DNA from: Streptomyces sp. MBT53
Lineage (GTDB): Bacteria; Actinomycetota; Actinomycetes; Streptomycetales; Streptomycetaceae
NCBI RefSeq assembly: GCF_016654115.1
Contig: NZ_JAEQAZ010000006.1
Span: forward strand, 1-64,000
DNA length: 64,000 nucleotides
Reading direction: 5' to 3'
The notes beneath the pieces are model-generated. The model was not told the DNA's origin, did no database searches, and saw nothing but the letters and a program-made list of their open reading frames with translations. The position numbers and the translations under genes were made by a program. Positions 45,175 through 53,445 of this stretch are shown one piece after another. Numbering within the stretch: position 1 is the stretch's first letter; every line of letters starts with the position of its first letter.

Positions 45175-48100
45175 CGAGCCCTGTACCTGGCTCCGCTGGA
45201 AGCGCGGGGAGGGGGCGTCGGTCGGCTGCGGCTCCGTGGGGGCTGGTCGCGCAGTTCCCCGCGCCTCTTCGGAGCGCTGCTGAGCCGCCGCTGAGCCGCC
45301 GGGGATTCCTCGGCGGCACCGCCGCCCTCCTGCTGGCCTCGGGCGCGAGTGGACTGCTCGTGCCCGGGCGGGCGGTGGCGGCCGGCGACGGCACCGAGGT
45401 GACCTTCTCCCACCCCGGCCTGCTGCACTCCGCCGACGACCTCGCCCGGATGAAAGCGGCGGTCGCCGCGAAGCAATCCCCGGTCTACGACGGCTACTTG
45501 GCGCTCGCGGCGCACGCCCGCTCCTCGTCCTCGTACGCCGTGCAGAACACCGGCCAGATCACCAGCTGGGGCCGCGGTCCCGCCAACTACCAGAACCAGG
45601 CCGTCGCGGACTCGGCCGCCGCCTACCAGAACGCCCTCGTCTGGGCGGTCACCGGCGACACCGCGCACGCCGACAAGGCCCGCGACATCCTCAACGCGTG
45701 GTCCGCCTCGCTCACCGCCATCACCGGAGCCGACGGCCCCCTCGGAGCGGGCCTCCAGGCCTTCAAGTTCGTCAACGCGGCCGAACTCCTCCGCCACACC
45801 GGCTACGACGGCTGGAGCGCCGCCGACATCGCCCGCTGCGAGGACTCCTTCCTCCGCGTCTGGTACCCGGCGCTCTCCGGCTACACCCTCTACGCCAACG
45901 GCAACTGGGACCTGACGTCCCTTGAATCCCTGCTGGCCATAGGCGTGTTCACCGAACAACCCACCCTCTTCTACGACGCGCTCCGCTTCGCCGCGGTCGG
46001 CGCGGGCAACGGCAGCGTCCTCCACCGCATCGTCACCGCCGCCGGCCAGGGCCAGGAGAGCGGCCGGGACCAGGGGCACGAACAACTCGCGGTCGGCCTG
46101 CTCGCGGACGCCGCCCAAGTCGCCTGGAACCAGGGCGTCGACCTCTGGGGCTTCGACGACAACCGCATCCTCGCCAACGTCGAGTACGCCGCCCGCTACA
46201 ACCTCGGCGGAGACGTCCCCTTCACCCCCGACCTCGACCGCACCGGCAAGTACATCAAGCTGGCCGTATCGGCCACCTCGCGCGGCACCCTGCCGCCCAT
46301 CTACGAAATGGCGTACGCGCACTACGCGGGCGTGCGCGGCCTCGACACCCCGTACACGAAGAACGCCGTCTTCCGCGGCACCGGCGGCACCCGGGTCGTC
46401 GAGGGCAGCAACGACGACCTGCCGAGCTGGGGCACCTTCGCCTACGCCGGCGCCACGGCATCCGCGCCGACCGTGCCGACACCACCGGCCGGTGTCACGG
46501 CCGTGGGCAACGACCGTTCCGTGCAGGTGAGTTGGCTGCCATCGGCCTGGGCCGACTCCTACACGGTCCTGCGCGCGAACGACGTCGACGGCCACTACGA
46601 GAAGATCGCGTCCGGGGTCGCGCAGCCGACGTACACCGACCGCAACGTGCACGCCGGACGGACGTACTACTACACCGTCACCGCCACCAACACCCTCGGA
46701 ACGAGCGGCAGTTCGGCATGGGCAGCCGCCTCCGCCGGCCTCCCCGGGCCCTGGTCGACCCAGGACATCGGGGACGTGAAGATCCCCGGTTCCGCCGTCT
46801 TCGACGGTGAGCGCTTCGTCCTGGAGGCGAGCGGCACCGCCGACACCTACCGTCTCGCCCACCTCCCGCTGCGCGGCGACGGCACGGTCACCGCGCGCAT
46901 CGTGTGGCCGCTCAGCTCGCAGTACTCCAAGATCGGCGTCACCGTCCGCGCCTCCCTCGACGCCGACGCTCCGCACGCCTCGATGCTGATCCAGGGGCTG
47001 CCGCTGCACACCTGGAGCGGGGTGTTCTCCACCCGGCCCGCTACCGGCGCCGACATCTCCGCGACCGGCAGTACGCCCGTACCGCCCGCGCAGCAGCAGG
47101 CGATCACGACGTCGGCCGCCTTCCCGATCTCCAACCTCGGCACGCTGCCCGAGTCGGCCACCCCGCTGGAGGCGCCGTACGTCGAGGGCGCGGGCGACGG
47201 CTACCGGCTGCGGAAGCCCTACTGGGTGCGGGTGACCCGGAAGGGCGCCCGCTGCACCGGCGCCATCTCGCCGGACGGCGTCCACTGGACCGAAGTAGGC
47301 GTCTCCGACGTCGAGTTGGGGCGCACCGCGTACGCGGGACTCGCCCTCACCTCCTGCCTCGGCGTCGATCAGGACTACGCCGAGACCGGCACCGGCGCCT
47401 TCGACAACGTCAGCGTGGCCTCCGCGAGCGGCACGGTGTGGCGCGTGCCCCGCCCCGCCCGCACCGCCACCGACCTGAGAGCCGAAACCGGGGCCGACGC
47501 GGTCGAGTTGGCCTGGAGCGACGCGGACCTCTCCGCCGAATACACGGTCCTGCGCGCCACCCGCGCCGCCGGACCGTACAAGACCCTCGCCACCCGCGTC
47601 GGCCCGATCGGCTTCGGCACCCGCATCCGGTACGTCGACGCGACGGGGACGCCTGGAACGACGTACCACTACACGGTCGCGAAGACCAACGCCGGTGGAC
47701 GCGGGCCGCGTTCGGCACCGGCGCGAGCCGTGCTGCCGACCCCTTCCGCGCCCCAACTCACCTCCGCGAACGCCGTGTTCACGAACGAAGGAGCCGACTT
47801 CCGCTATCTGTTGCGGGCCTCGCACGAGCCCGTGCGGTTCGGTGCGGACGGACTGCCCGCCGGGCTGCGCATCGACCGGCGCACCGGGCTCATCTCCGGA
47901 ATCCCCACGGAGACAGGGGAGTTCACGGTCGAGATCGCCGCCGGTAACGCCTCAGGGACCGCCACTGGCACCCTCGCCCTCACGGTCGCCGCCCCGCCGC
48001 CCGCGCCGTGGACGTACGGCGATCTCGGCGACACCGTGCTGGACGACCGGGACTTCGGGACGCTGGGCGTGGTCGCGATCACCACGCCTGGCAGTACGTC

Positions 48101-48605
48101 GTACGACGGCGGGACCTTCACCGTGCGGGGCGCGGGTGTGGATCTGAACGCCAACGGCCAGGGAATGACAGGGCAGTTCGTGCGGCGGCCGGTCAGTGGT
48201 GACTGCGAGGTCGTCGCCCGGCTCGTCTCCCGGACCGGTGTCACCACCGATCGGGTGGGGCTGCTGATGGCGAAGTCGCTGTCGCCGTTCGACCAGGCGG
48301 CGGGCGTGATCGTCAGCGGTGGGACGACCGCTCAGCTCATGCTCCGCAAGACCGTGGCCGGTGCCTCCACCTTCACCGGCGGCGCCGCCGTCACCCTCCC
48401 CGCCCTGCTGCGGCTGAAGCGCGCCGGGACCGCCTTCAGCGCAGCCCTGTCCACCGATGACGGTGTCACCTGGACCCCCCTCGCCGACGGACAGTTCCCC
48501 GGCTTCGGTGACGCCCCCTACTACGTCGGCCTGGTGGTCTGCTCACGCAGTCAACCGGTCCGCTGCACCACGGAGTTCGACGAGGTGAGCATCACGCCCA
48601 CCTGA
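45171..48605 (+). CDS. secreted alginate-lyase-family protein with FN3 and C-terminal jelly-roll-like repeats
   Basis: 1144 residues. The N-terminus is unusual: residues about 10-40 are encoded by a Streptomyces-type repeat, and the Tat motif LSRRGFLGG follows only at about residue 42. The catalytic domain (about 75-440) is alginate-lyase-family, with GQESGRDQGHEQ matching the catalytic motif of its neighbour. Two FN3-like domains and two discoidin-free sandwich modules (DIGDVKIPGS, DLGDTVLDD) follow. ATGA overlap with the upstream hydrolase. Likely acts on a plant, algal or bacterial uronate polymer. Confidence 0.75.
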   Translation: MTSPVPGSAGSAGRGRRSAAAPWGLVAQFPAPLRSAAEPPLSRRGFLGGTAALLLASGASGLLVPGRAVAAGDGTEVTFSHPGLLHSADDLARMKAAVAAKQSPVYDGYLALAAHARSSSSYAVQNTGQITSWGRGPANYQNQAVADSAAAYQNALVWAVTGDTAHADKARDILNAWSASLTAITGADGPLGAGLQAFKFVNAAELLRHTGYDGWSAADIARCEDSFLRVWYPALSGYTLYANGNWDLTSLESLLAIGVFTEQPTLFYDALRFAAVGAGNGSVLHRIVTAAGQGQESGRDQGHEQLAVGLLADAAQVAWNQGVDLWGFDDNRILANVEYAARYNLGGDVPFTPDLDRTGKYIKLAVSATSRGTLPPIYEMAYAHYAGVRGLDTPYTKNAVFRGTGGTRVVEGSNDDLPSWGTFAYAGATASAPTVPTPPAGVTAVGNDRSVQVSWLPSAWADSYTVLRANDVDGHYEKIASGVAQPTYTDRNVHAGRTYYYTVTATNTLGTSGSSAWAAASAGLPGPWSTQDIGDVKIPGSAVFDGERFVLEASGTADTYRLAHLPLRGDGTVTARIVWPLSSQYSKIGVTVRASLDADAPHASMLIQGLPLHTWSGVFSTRPATGADISATGSTPVPPAQQQAITTSAAFPISNLGTLPESATPLEAPYVEGAGDGYRLRKPYWVRVTRKGARCTGAISPDGVHWTEVGVSDVELGRTAYAGLALTSCLGVDQDYAETGTGAFDNVSVASASGTVWRVPRPARTATDLRAETGADAVELAWSDADLSAEYTVLRATRAAGPYKTLATRVGPIGFGTRIRYVDATGTPGTTYHYTVAKTNAGGRGPRSAPARAVLPTPSAPQLTSANAVFTNEGADFRYLLRASHEPVRFGADGLPAGLRIDRRTGLISGIPTETGEFTVEIAAGNASGTATGTLALTVAAPPPAPWTYGDLGDTVLDDRDFGTLGVVAITTPGSTSYDGGTFTVRGAGVDLNANGQGMTGQFVRRPVSGDCEVVARLVSRTGVTTDRVGLLMAKSLSPFDQAAGVIVSGGTTAQLMLRKTVAGASTFTGGAAVTLPALLRLKRAGTAFSAALSTDDGVTWTPLADGQFPGFGDAPYYVGLVVCSRSQPVRCTTEFDEVSITPT
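45221..45275 (+). repeat. Streptomyces repetitive element inside coding sequence
   Basis: The stretch around GGCTGGTCGCGCAGTTCCCC (45241-45260) matches a repeat found widely between Streptomyces genes. Here it is in frame and encodes the segment before the Tat motif of the lyase, with no in-frame start downstream of it before the signal peptide. Recognition is from memory of the family, not a search. Confidence 0.5.
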
Positions 48606-48632
48606 TCCTCCACGGATTGGAGATGCACAGCG

Positions 48633-49883
48633 ATGAGCCGCACTTCCCCCCACGAGCACCTCCGCAGAACAGAGTTGAGCCGCCGCGGTCTGTTGAAGAC
48701 CGCGGGCGGGCTCACCGCAGCCGCCGCTCTCGGCGGCGCCACGGTGGCCACGACCGCGCACGCGGCCCCGGCCACCTTCACCCACCCCGGCATGCTGCAC
48801 AACGCCGGTGACATCAACCGGGCCAAGGTCAGGGTCGCGGCGGGAACCGACCCCTGGCTGTCCGGCTGGAACAGGCTGATCGCCAACTCCCATGCGCAGT
48901 CGACCTGGACGAACCGGGCGACCGCGACGATCATCCGGGGCGGCGACGGCCAGAACTACAGCCTGCTCTACAACGACATCGCCGCCGCCTACCAGAACGC
49001 CCTGCGCTGGAAGGTCGGCGGCACCGAGGCGAACGCCGTGTGCGCCGCCAACATCCTCAACGCCTGGTCCACCACGCTGACTTCGGTCACCGGGAACGCC
49101 GACCGGTTCCTCGCGGCCGGCCTCTACGGCTGGCAGTTCGCCAACGCCTGCGAACTCATGCGGGACTACAGCGGGTTCAATCTGGCCGCCGCGCAGCAGA
49201 TGCTGGGAGACGTCTTCTACCCGCTCAACAACAGCTTCCTCACCAACCACAACGACGCCTGCATCACCAACTACTGGGCCAACTGGGACCTGTGCAACAT
49301 GGCGTCGATCCTGGCCATCGGGATCCTCAACGAGGACAGCGCCAAGTACGACCAGGCCGTCACCTACTTCAAGTCGGGTGCGGGCAACGGCTCGATCGCG
49401 CACGCCGTGCCGTATCTGTACACCGACTCCGACGGCTACGCGCTCGGTCAGTGGCAGGAGTCCGGCCGCGACCAGGGCCACACCGTCCTGGGCATGGGCC
49501 AGATGGGCGCCATCTGCGAGATGGCCTGGAACCAGGGTGACGACCTCTACTCGTACGACAGCCGCCGCTTCATGAAGGCCGCCCAGTACGTCGCCAAGTA
49601 CAACGCGGGCAGCGACGTGCCCTTCACCACCTACACCTGGGGCACCGGGCAGAGCTGTGCCCAGTCGTCCCAGACGGTGATCTCCTCCGCCTCGCGCGGC
49701 CAGATCCGGCCGGTGTGGGCGATGCTCCACTTCCACTACAACCGCCGGATCAGCCTCGACGACAAGTACATCTCGGCCATGTACTACAACCTCGTCGCAC
49801 CCGAGGGCGGGGGAGGTGACTACGGCTCCGACAGCGGCGGCTACGACCAGCTCGGCTTCGGGACCCTGATGTACGCGAAGTAG
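48633..49883 (+). CDS. secreted alginate-lyase-family protein
   Basis: 416 residues, single catalytic domain, Tat signal SRRGLLKTAGG. Shares FTHPGMLHNAGD near the mature N-terminus and ESGRDQGHTVLG with the larger lyase upstream; the histidine in this motif is likely catalytic. No accessory domains, so the pair resembles a long substrate-anchored and a short diffusible enzyme. Weak GGAG about 11 nt before ATG 48633. Followed by a strong terminator, so it ends the importer operon. Confidence 0.78.
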   Translation: MSRTSPHEHLRRTELSRRGLLKTAGGLTAAAALGGATVATTAHAAPATFTHPGMLHNAGDINRAKVRVAAGTDPWLSGWNRLIANSHAQSTWTNRATATIIRGGDGQNYSLLYNDIAAAYQNALRWKVGGTEANAVCAANILNAWSTTLTSVTGNADRFLAAGLYGWQFANACELMRDYSGFNLAAAQQMLGDVFYPLNNSFLTNHNDACITNYWANWDLCNMASILAIGILNEDSAKYDQAVTYFKSGAGNGSIAHAVPYLYTDSDGYALGQWQESGRDQGHTVLGMGQMGAICEMAWNQGDDLYSYDSRRFMKAAQYVAKYNAGSDVPFTTYTWGTGQSCAQSSQTVISSASRGQIRPVWAMLHFHYNRRISLDDKYISAMYYNLVAPEGGGGDYGSDSGGYDQLGFGTLMYAK

Positions 49884-49894
49884 CGGCCCGGCCT

Positions 49895-49929
49895 GTCCAC
49901 GGGTCGGGACCTGTGCCCGACCCGTGGAC
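49895..49929 (+). terminator. hairpin terminator of importer/lyase operon
   Basis: Perfect 14-bp stem: 49895-49908 with 49916-49929, loop ACCTGTG, 12 bp after the stop codon. Confidence 0.88.
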
Positions 49930-49998
49930 GCCCTCTTGACCCCGGGCGACGGTGGATCGACACTCCAGTAGGGAATCCTAGTGAACAGGTAGGGAAAC

Positions 49999-50112
49999 AT
50001 GGGGCGCCTTGAGCCGGTCACCACCAGCCGAGTGGACCGTTCGCCCCTTCTGACCTCCCGCCGTCACATCGATCTGCTGCGGGTCTGCAGCGCCATGAGC
50101 CCACTGCGCTGA
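49999..50112 (+). CDS. leader peptide 1 (DLLRV family), upstream of GST-like gene
   Basis: 37 residues, ending RRHIDLLRVCSAMSPLR. The core HIDLLRV plus a nearby Cys matches the family of putative leader peptides placed before sulfur-metabolism genes in streptomycetes. AGGT/AGGGA precede ATG. A hairpin at 50144-50161 lies between it and the GST-like gene. Ribosome stalling at Cys codons is the proposed control, by analogy with mycobacterial cysteine attenuation leaders. Part of a set of three in this window. Confidence 0.8.
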   Translation: MGRLEPVTTSRVDRSPLLTSRRHIDLLRVCSAMSPLR

Positions 50113-50143
50113 GCCCCGTCCACCGTTCGACGACGCTTCCGCC

Positions 50144-50161
50144 GCGCGTACGTCCACGCGC
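50144..50161 (+). other. short hairpin between leader peptide 1 and GST-like gene
   Basis: GCGCGT-ACGTCC-ACGCGC, 6-bp stem. Possible attenuation or translational-coupling structure; no stronger alternative is seen. Its role is uncertain. Confidence 0.35.
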
Positions 50162-50179
50162 CCGTACCCGGGGAGTCCC

Positions 50180-51064
50180 ATGTCCGTCACGCCTCTCGCC
50201 GCCGTCCCCTCACCCCGCTCCGCCCCCCAGTTCCGGGGCCGGATCGGGAGCGACGCGCGCAGCGGGCACTACGCCGTCCCGCGCCGCTACCGCCTCCATC
50301 TGTCCACCGCCTGCGCCGACGGCCTGCGCATCGCCGTCACCCACAGCCTGCTCGGCCTCGAAGAGAGCTGTCCGGCCGTGTTCCTGTCCGCCGTACCGGA
50401 CTGTCCGAGTGGTGGACACTCCGCGCTGCGCCCGCTCTACGAGGCGAGCGCCCACCGCTACTCCGGACCGGCCGCCGCGCCCGTGCTCAGCGACGACTGG
50501 TCCGGCCGCATCGTCAGCACCCACGCGCCCGACATCACCCGCGACCTCGCCCGGCACTTCGGCGCGGGCGGACCCCGGCTCTACCCGTGCGGCGCGGAGT
50601 CGGAGATCGAGGCCGTCGAGCGGCTCTGCGCGCAGGGCATCGAGGACGCGGCGCAGCGCGCCGGAGCGGCCGGTGGCGAACAGGCCGAGCGCGACGAAGC
50701 CCTCGGCCGGCTGCTGGAGACACTGGGCTCGCTCGACCGCTGGCTGGACGGCCGCGAGCACATGATCCGCGACGAACTCACCGCCGCCGACATCGAGTTG
50801 TGGGTGACGCTGGTGCAGCTCGACACCGTGCACCGCTACCACCTGGACGCCGCCGCCGTGCAGAGCGTCGCCGACCATCCCCACCTGTGGGCCTACGCCC
50901 GCCGGCTGGCCGCCCACCCGGCCTTCGGTACCCACCTCGACCTCGACGGCATCGCCCGCCGCCACCACGCCCGCTGCCAGGGCCTGGAGGCCGCCGGTGC
51001 CGCCGTCCAGATCCTGGACTGGGCGGCCCATGTCGCGGACGAAACGGGAGCTTGCCGCAGTTGA
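50180..51064 (+). CDS. glutathione-S-transferase-like protein (glutathionyl-hydroquinone reductase family)
   Basis: 294 residues of the Xi-class/ECM4 type: thioredoxin-like start RYRLHLSTAC with catalytic-position Cys45, then an all-helical C-terminal domain (DRWLDGREHMIRDELTAADIELWV). The usual CPWAHR after the Cys is here ACADGLR, a rare change. Streptomycetes use mycothiol, so a role on glutathione is doubtful; thiol transfer to an organosulfur substrate is more likely in context. GGGGAG precedes ATG 50180. It follows leader peptide 1. Confidence 0.75.
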   Translation: MSVTPLAAVPSPRSAPQFRGRIGSDARSGHYAVPRRYRLHLSTACADGLRIAVTHSLLGLEESCPAVFLSAVPDCPSGGHSALRPLYEASAHRYSGPAAAPVLSDDWSGRIVSTHAPDITRDLARHFGAGGPRLYPCGAESEIEAVERLCAQGIEDAAQRAGAAGGEQAERDEALGRLLETLGSLDRWLDGREHMIRDELTAADIELWVTLVQLDTVHRYHLDAAAVQSVADHPHLWAYARRLAAHPAFGTHLDLDGIARRHHARCQGLEAAGAAVQILDWAAHVADETGACRS

Positions 51065-51098
51065 GCGGCGTCTCCACCGTCCACTTGGTGGACGGGCG

Positions 51099-51128
51099 TT
51101 GACATTCGTTCGAGCAATTGTCTTAACT
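51099..51128 (+). promoter_or_regulatory. sigma-70 type promoter for the SAM-IV/ABC unit
   Basis: TTGACA at 51099-51104 and CTTAAC/TTAACT at 51122-51128 with 17-18 bp spacing. The expected start about 51135 is a few bases before the riboswitch at 51141. Confidence 0.55.
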
Positions 51129-51140
51129 TGCGGCCAGAAC

Positions 51141-51250
51141 GGTCATGAGTGTCAGCGACAAGCCCTGGCTTGCTGACCGGCAACCCTCGCACGCGGTGGG
51201 GTGCCCCAGGTGACGACCGGACCGGATGACGTTTCGGTAAGCGCGAGGCC
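51141..51250 (+). ncRNA. SAM-IV riboswitch
   Basis: Sequence and pairing match the actinobacterial SAM-IV family: P1 GGTC (51141-51144) with GACC (51215-51218), P2 GTCAGC (51151-51156) with GCTGAC (51172-51177) capped by AAGC-CCTG-GCTT, conserved CCGGCAACCCTC, GGGGTGCCCC and the 3' AAGCGCGAGGCC segment. It binds S-adenosylmethionine and normally lowers expression of sulfur genes when SAM is high. It is followed by leader peptide 2 and the ABC importer genes. Confidence 0.88.
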
Positions 51251-51281
51251 CTGAGGGCCACAACAGTGATGGGTGACGGAC

Positions 51282-51440
51282 ATGTACGCAGCTCTCAGGA
51301 CGGCAGTACGCCGCCCCATGGGCTGCGTACTGCCGTGCGAGAACCCTCTCGTCGCGAACCGCGCCGTCGATTTGCTCCGCGTCAACAGCGCACTGTGTAG
51401 CACGTGTACCGCGCCGGGCTTCGCCCGCTGTCGAGGCTGA
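51282..51440 (+). CDS. leader peptide 2 (Cys-rich DLLRV family)
   Basis: 52 residues with five cysteines and core RAVDLLRVNSALCSTC. It lies between the SAM-IV riboswitch and the ABC permease gene, so the unit combines SAM sensing and translation of a Cys-rich leader. Start ATG 51282 is chosen; an internal ATG at 51318 would give 40 residues. Ribosome binding is weak. A 7-bp hairpin follows at 51488. Confidence 0.75.
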   Translation: MYAALRTAVRRPMGCVLPCENPLVANRAVDLLRVNSALCSTCTAPGFARCRG

Positions 51441-51487
51441 CGACTCCTCCGAGTCCTCCCGGTCCTCGCGTCCCGCGTTCCTGACGA

Positions 51488-51505
51488 ACACCGCCCGTGC
51501 GGTGT
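51488..51505 (+). other. hairpin between leader peptide 2 and ABC permease
   Basis: ACACCGC-CCGT-GCGGTGT, perfect 7-bp stem, 108 nt before the permease start. Could act in attenuation. Confidence 0.45.
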
Positions 51506-51612
51506 GCCGTTGTCCGCCAGCCCCCGGTCCCGTGCGTTTCCCACCGTGTGCGTCGCGCCAGCCACGCCCAGGTGTCGCGACCCGGGGTGTCCGACTCCCG
51601 CCGGAGCCCACC

Positions 51613-52593
51613 ATGAGTGAACCCCCAGGCACCACCGTGTCCCTGGCCGACGCCCCCGTAGCCGACGCCCCGTCAAAACCCCTCACAGCACAGCGAGTTC
51701 AGCCGCTGCGCCGGCCCGGCCGGTGGATCGTCACCCTGGTCGTGCTGGTGGTGGCCGCCCAGTTCGTCCACGGACTGGTCACCAACTCCTTCTACCAGTG
51801 GGACCGCTTCGGCTACTGGTTCCTGCGCCCGACGATCCTCGACGGACTGGTCATCACGCTCGAAGTCGCCGCGCTCAGCGCGGTGTTGGGCCTCCTCGGC
51901 GGCATCCTGCTCGCCCTGGCCCGACTCTCCAGGAGCCCGGTACTACGCGCGGCGAGCTGGATCTATGTGTGGGCGCTGCGCTCCATCCCGCTCATCGTGG
52001 TGCTGATCTTCCTCTACAACTTCAGCGCCCTGTACCAGACCCTCAGCATCGGCGTCCCCTTCGGACCCGCCTTCTTCTCCTTCGACGAGTCGAAGCTCGC
52101 CACCGACATGGTCGTCGCCGTCGTCGGACTCAGCCTCAACGAGGCGGCGTACGCGGCCGAAGTGGTCCGCGGCGGCATCCTCTCCGTCGACCAAGGGCAG
52201 CACGAGGCGGCCTCCGCCCTCGGCCTCCCCAAGGGCTACCAGTTCCGCAGAATCGTCTTCCCGCAGGCGCTGCGCTCCATCACCCCGAACTACGTCAACC
52301 AGCTGATCGGCCTGATCAAGAGCACCTCGCTGGTCTTCTACGTCTCACTGCTCGACCTGTTCGGCTCCGCGCAGACGATGGGCTCCACCTACCCCGGCGA
52401 CATCGTGCCGCTGCTCCTGGTCGTCACCGTCTGGTACCTGATCCTGACCAGCGTCGTGTCCGTCATCCAGTTCTACGTCGAGCGGCACTACGCCCGGGGC
52501 GCCACCCGCAACCTGCCGCCGACCCCGATCCAGAAGCTCCGCACCGGTGTCACCGACCTGCGGGCCCGCATCCGGAGGGAGACCGCCCTATGA
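51613..52593 (+). CDS. amino acid ABC transporter permease (polar/cystine type)
   Basis: 326 residues of the HisMQ/TcyB family: membrane segments at the start, RSIPLIVVLIF and LSLNEAAYAAEVVRGGILSV, the EAA-type loop contacting the ATPase, in EVVRGGILSVDQGQHEAASAL. ATG with CCGGAG. ATGA overlap with the ATPase gene. In context of SAM-IV and Cys leader the importer probably brings in cystine, methionine or an S-substituted cysteine. Confidence 0.9.
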   Translation: MSEPPGTTVSLADAPVADAPSKPLTAQRVQPLRRPGRWIVTLVVLVVAAQFVHGLVTNSFYQWDRFGYWFLRPTILDGLVITLEVAALSAVLGLLGGILLALARLSRSPVLRAASWIYVWALRSIPLIVVLIFLYNFSALYQTLSIGVPFGPAFFSFDESKLATDMVVAVVGLSLNEAAYAAEVVRGGILSVDQGQHEAASALGLPKGYQFRRIVFPQALRSITPNYVNQLIGLIKSTSLVFYVSLLDLFGSAQTMGSTYPGDIVPLLLVVTVWYLILTSVVSVIQFYVERHYARGATRNLPPTPIQKLRTGVTDLRARIRRETAL

Positions 52594-53387
52594 CCACGAA
52601 CACCGTCGAACCGCTGGCGGACATCACACCCGCCGCCGTAGAGGTGCACGACGTCCACAAGTGGTACGGCGCCCACCGCGTGCTGGACGGCGTCGACCTC
52701 ACCGTGCGGCCCGGCGAGGTCACCGTGATCCTCGGCCCGTCCGGTTCCGGCAAGTCCACGCTGCTGCGGGTCATCAACCACCTGGAGAAGCCCGAGATCG
52801 GCTACGTCAGCGTCAACGGCGAGCTGATCGGGGTCAAGCAACAGGGCGGACGGCTCAAGGAGTTGAGCGAACGGGCCATCCTCGCGCAGCGCAGCAGGAT
52901 CGGGTTCGTCTTCCAGAACTTCAACCTCTTCCCGCACCTGACCGTCCTGGACAACGTGGCCGCCGCCCCGGTCGCCACCGGCAGGCTCGGCAAGCCCGAA
53001 GCCCTGGAACTGGCAAGGGAGTTGCTCGGCCGCGTCGGTCTCGCCGAGAAGACCGGCGCCTACCCCAGGCAGCTCTCCGGCGGCCAGCAGCAGCGCGTCG
53101 CCATCGCACGGGCACTGGCCCTCCGCCCCGGCGTCATCCTCTTCGACGAGCCGACCTCCGCCCTCGACCCCGAGCTCGTCGGCGAAGTCCTCTCCGTCAT
53201 CAAGGACTTGGCGACCAGCGGCACCACCCTCGTCATCGTCACCCACGAGATCGGCTTCGCCCGCGAGGTCGCCGACCGGGTCGTCTTCATCGACGGCGGA
53301 AAGATCGTCGAACAGGGCCCGCCCCACGAGGTCCTCGACAAGCCACAGCACGAGCGGACCAGGGACTTCCTCAGCAAGGTCCTCTGA
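52590..53387 (+). CDS. amino acid ABC transporter ATP-binding protein
   Basis: 265 residues of the GlnQ/TcyC family: Walker A GPSGSGKST, Q-loop QNFNLFPHLTV, signature LSGGQQQRVAIA, Walker B ILFDEPTSALDP, H-loop VTHEI. Energises import with the flanking permease and binding protein. ATGA overlap with the permease gene and 58-bp gap to the lipoprotein gene, so a single transcript is likely. Confidence 0.95.
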   Translation: MTTNTVEPLADITPAAVEVHDVHKWYGAHRVLDGVDLTVRPGEVTVILGPSGSGKSTLLRVINHLEKPEIGYVSVNGELIGVKQQGGRLKELSERAILAQRSRIGFVFQNFNLFPHLTVLDNVAAAPVATGRLGKPEALELARELLGRVGLAEKTGAYPRQLSGGQQQRVAIARALALRPGVILFDEPTSALDPELVGEVLSVIKDLATSGTTLVIVTHEIGFAREVADRVVFIDGGKIVEQGPPHEVLDKPQHERTRDFLSKVL

Positions 53388-53445
53388 GCCACCCCCTCTT
53401 CACCTTCACCTTCAACAGCCCTCAACACCGAGCCTAGGAACAGCC

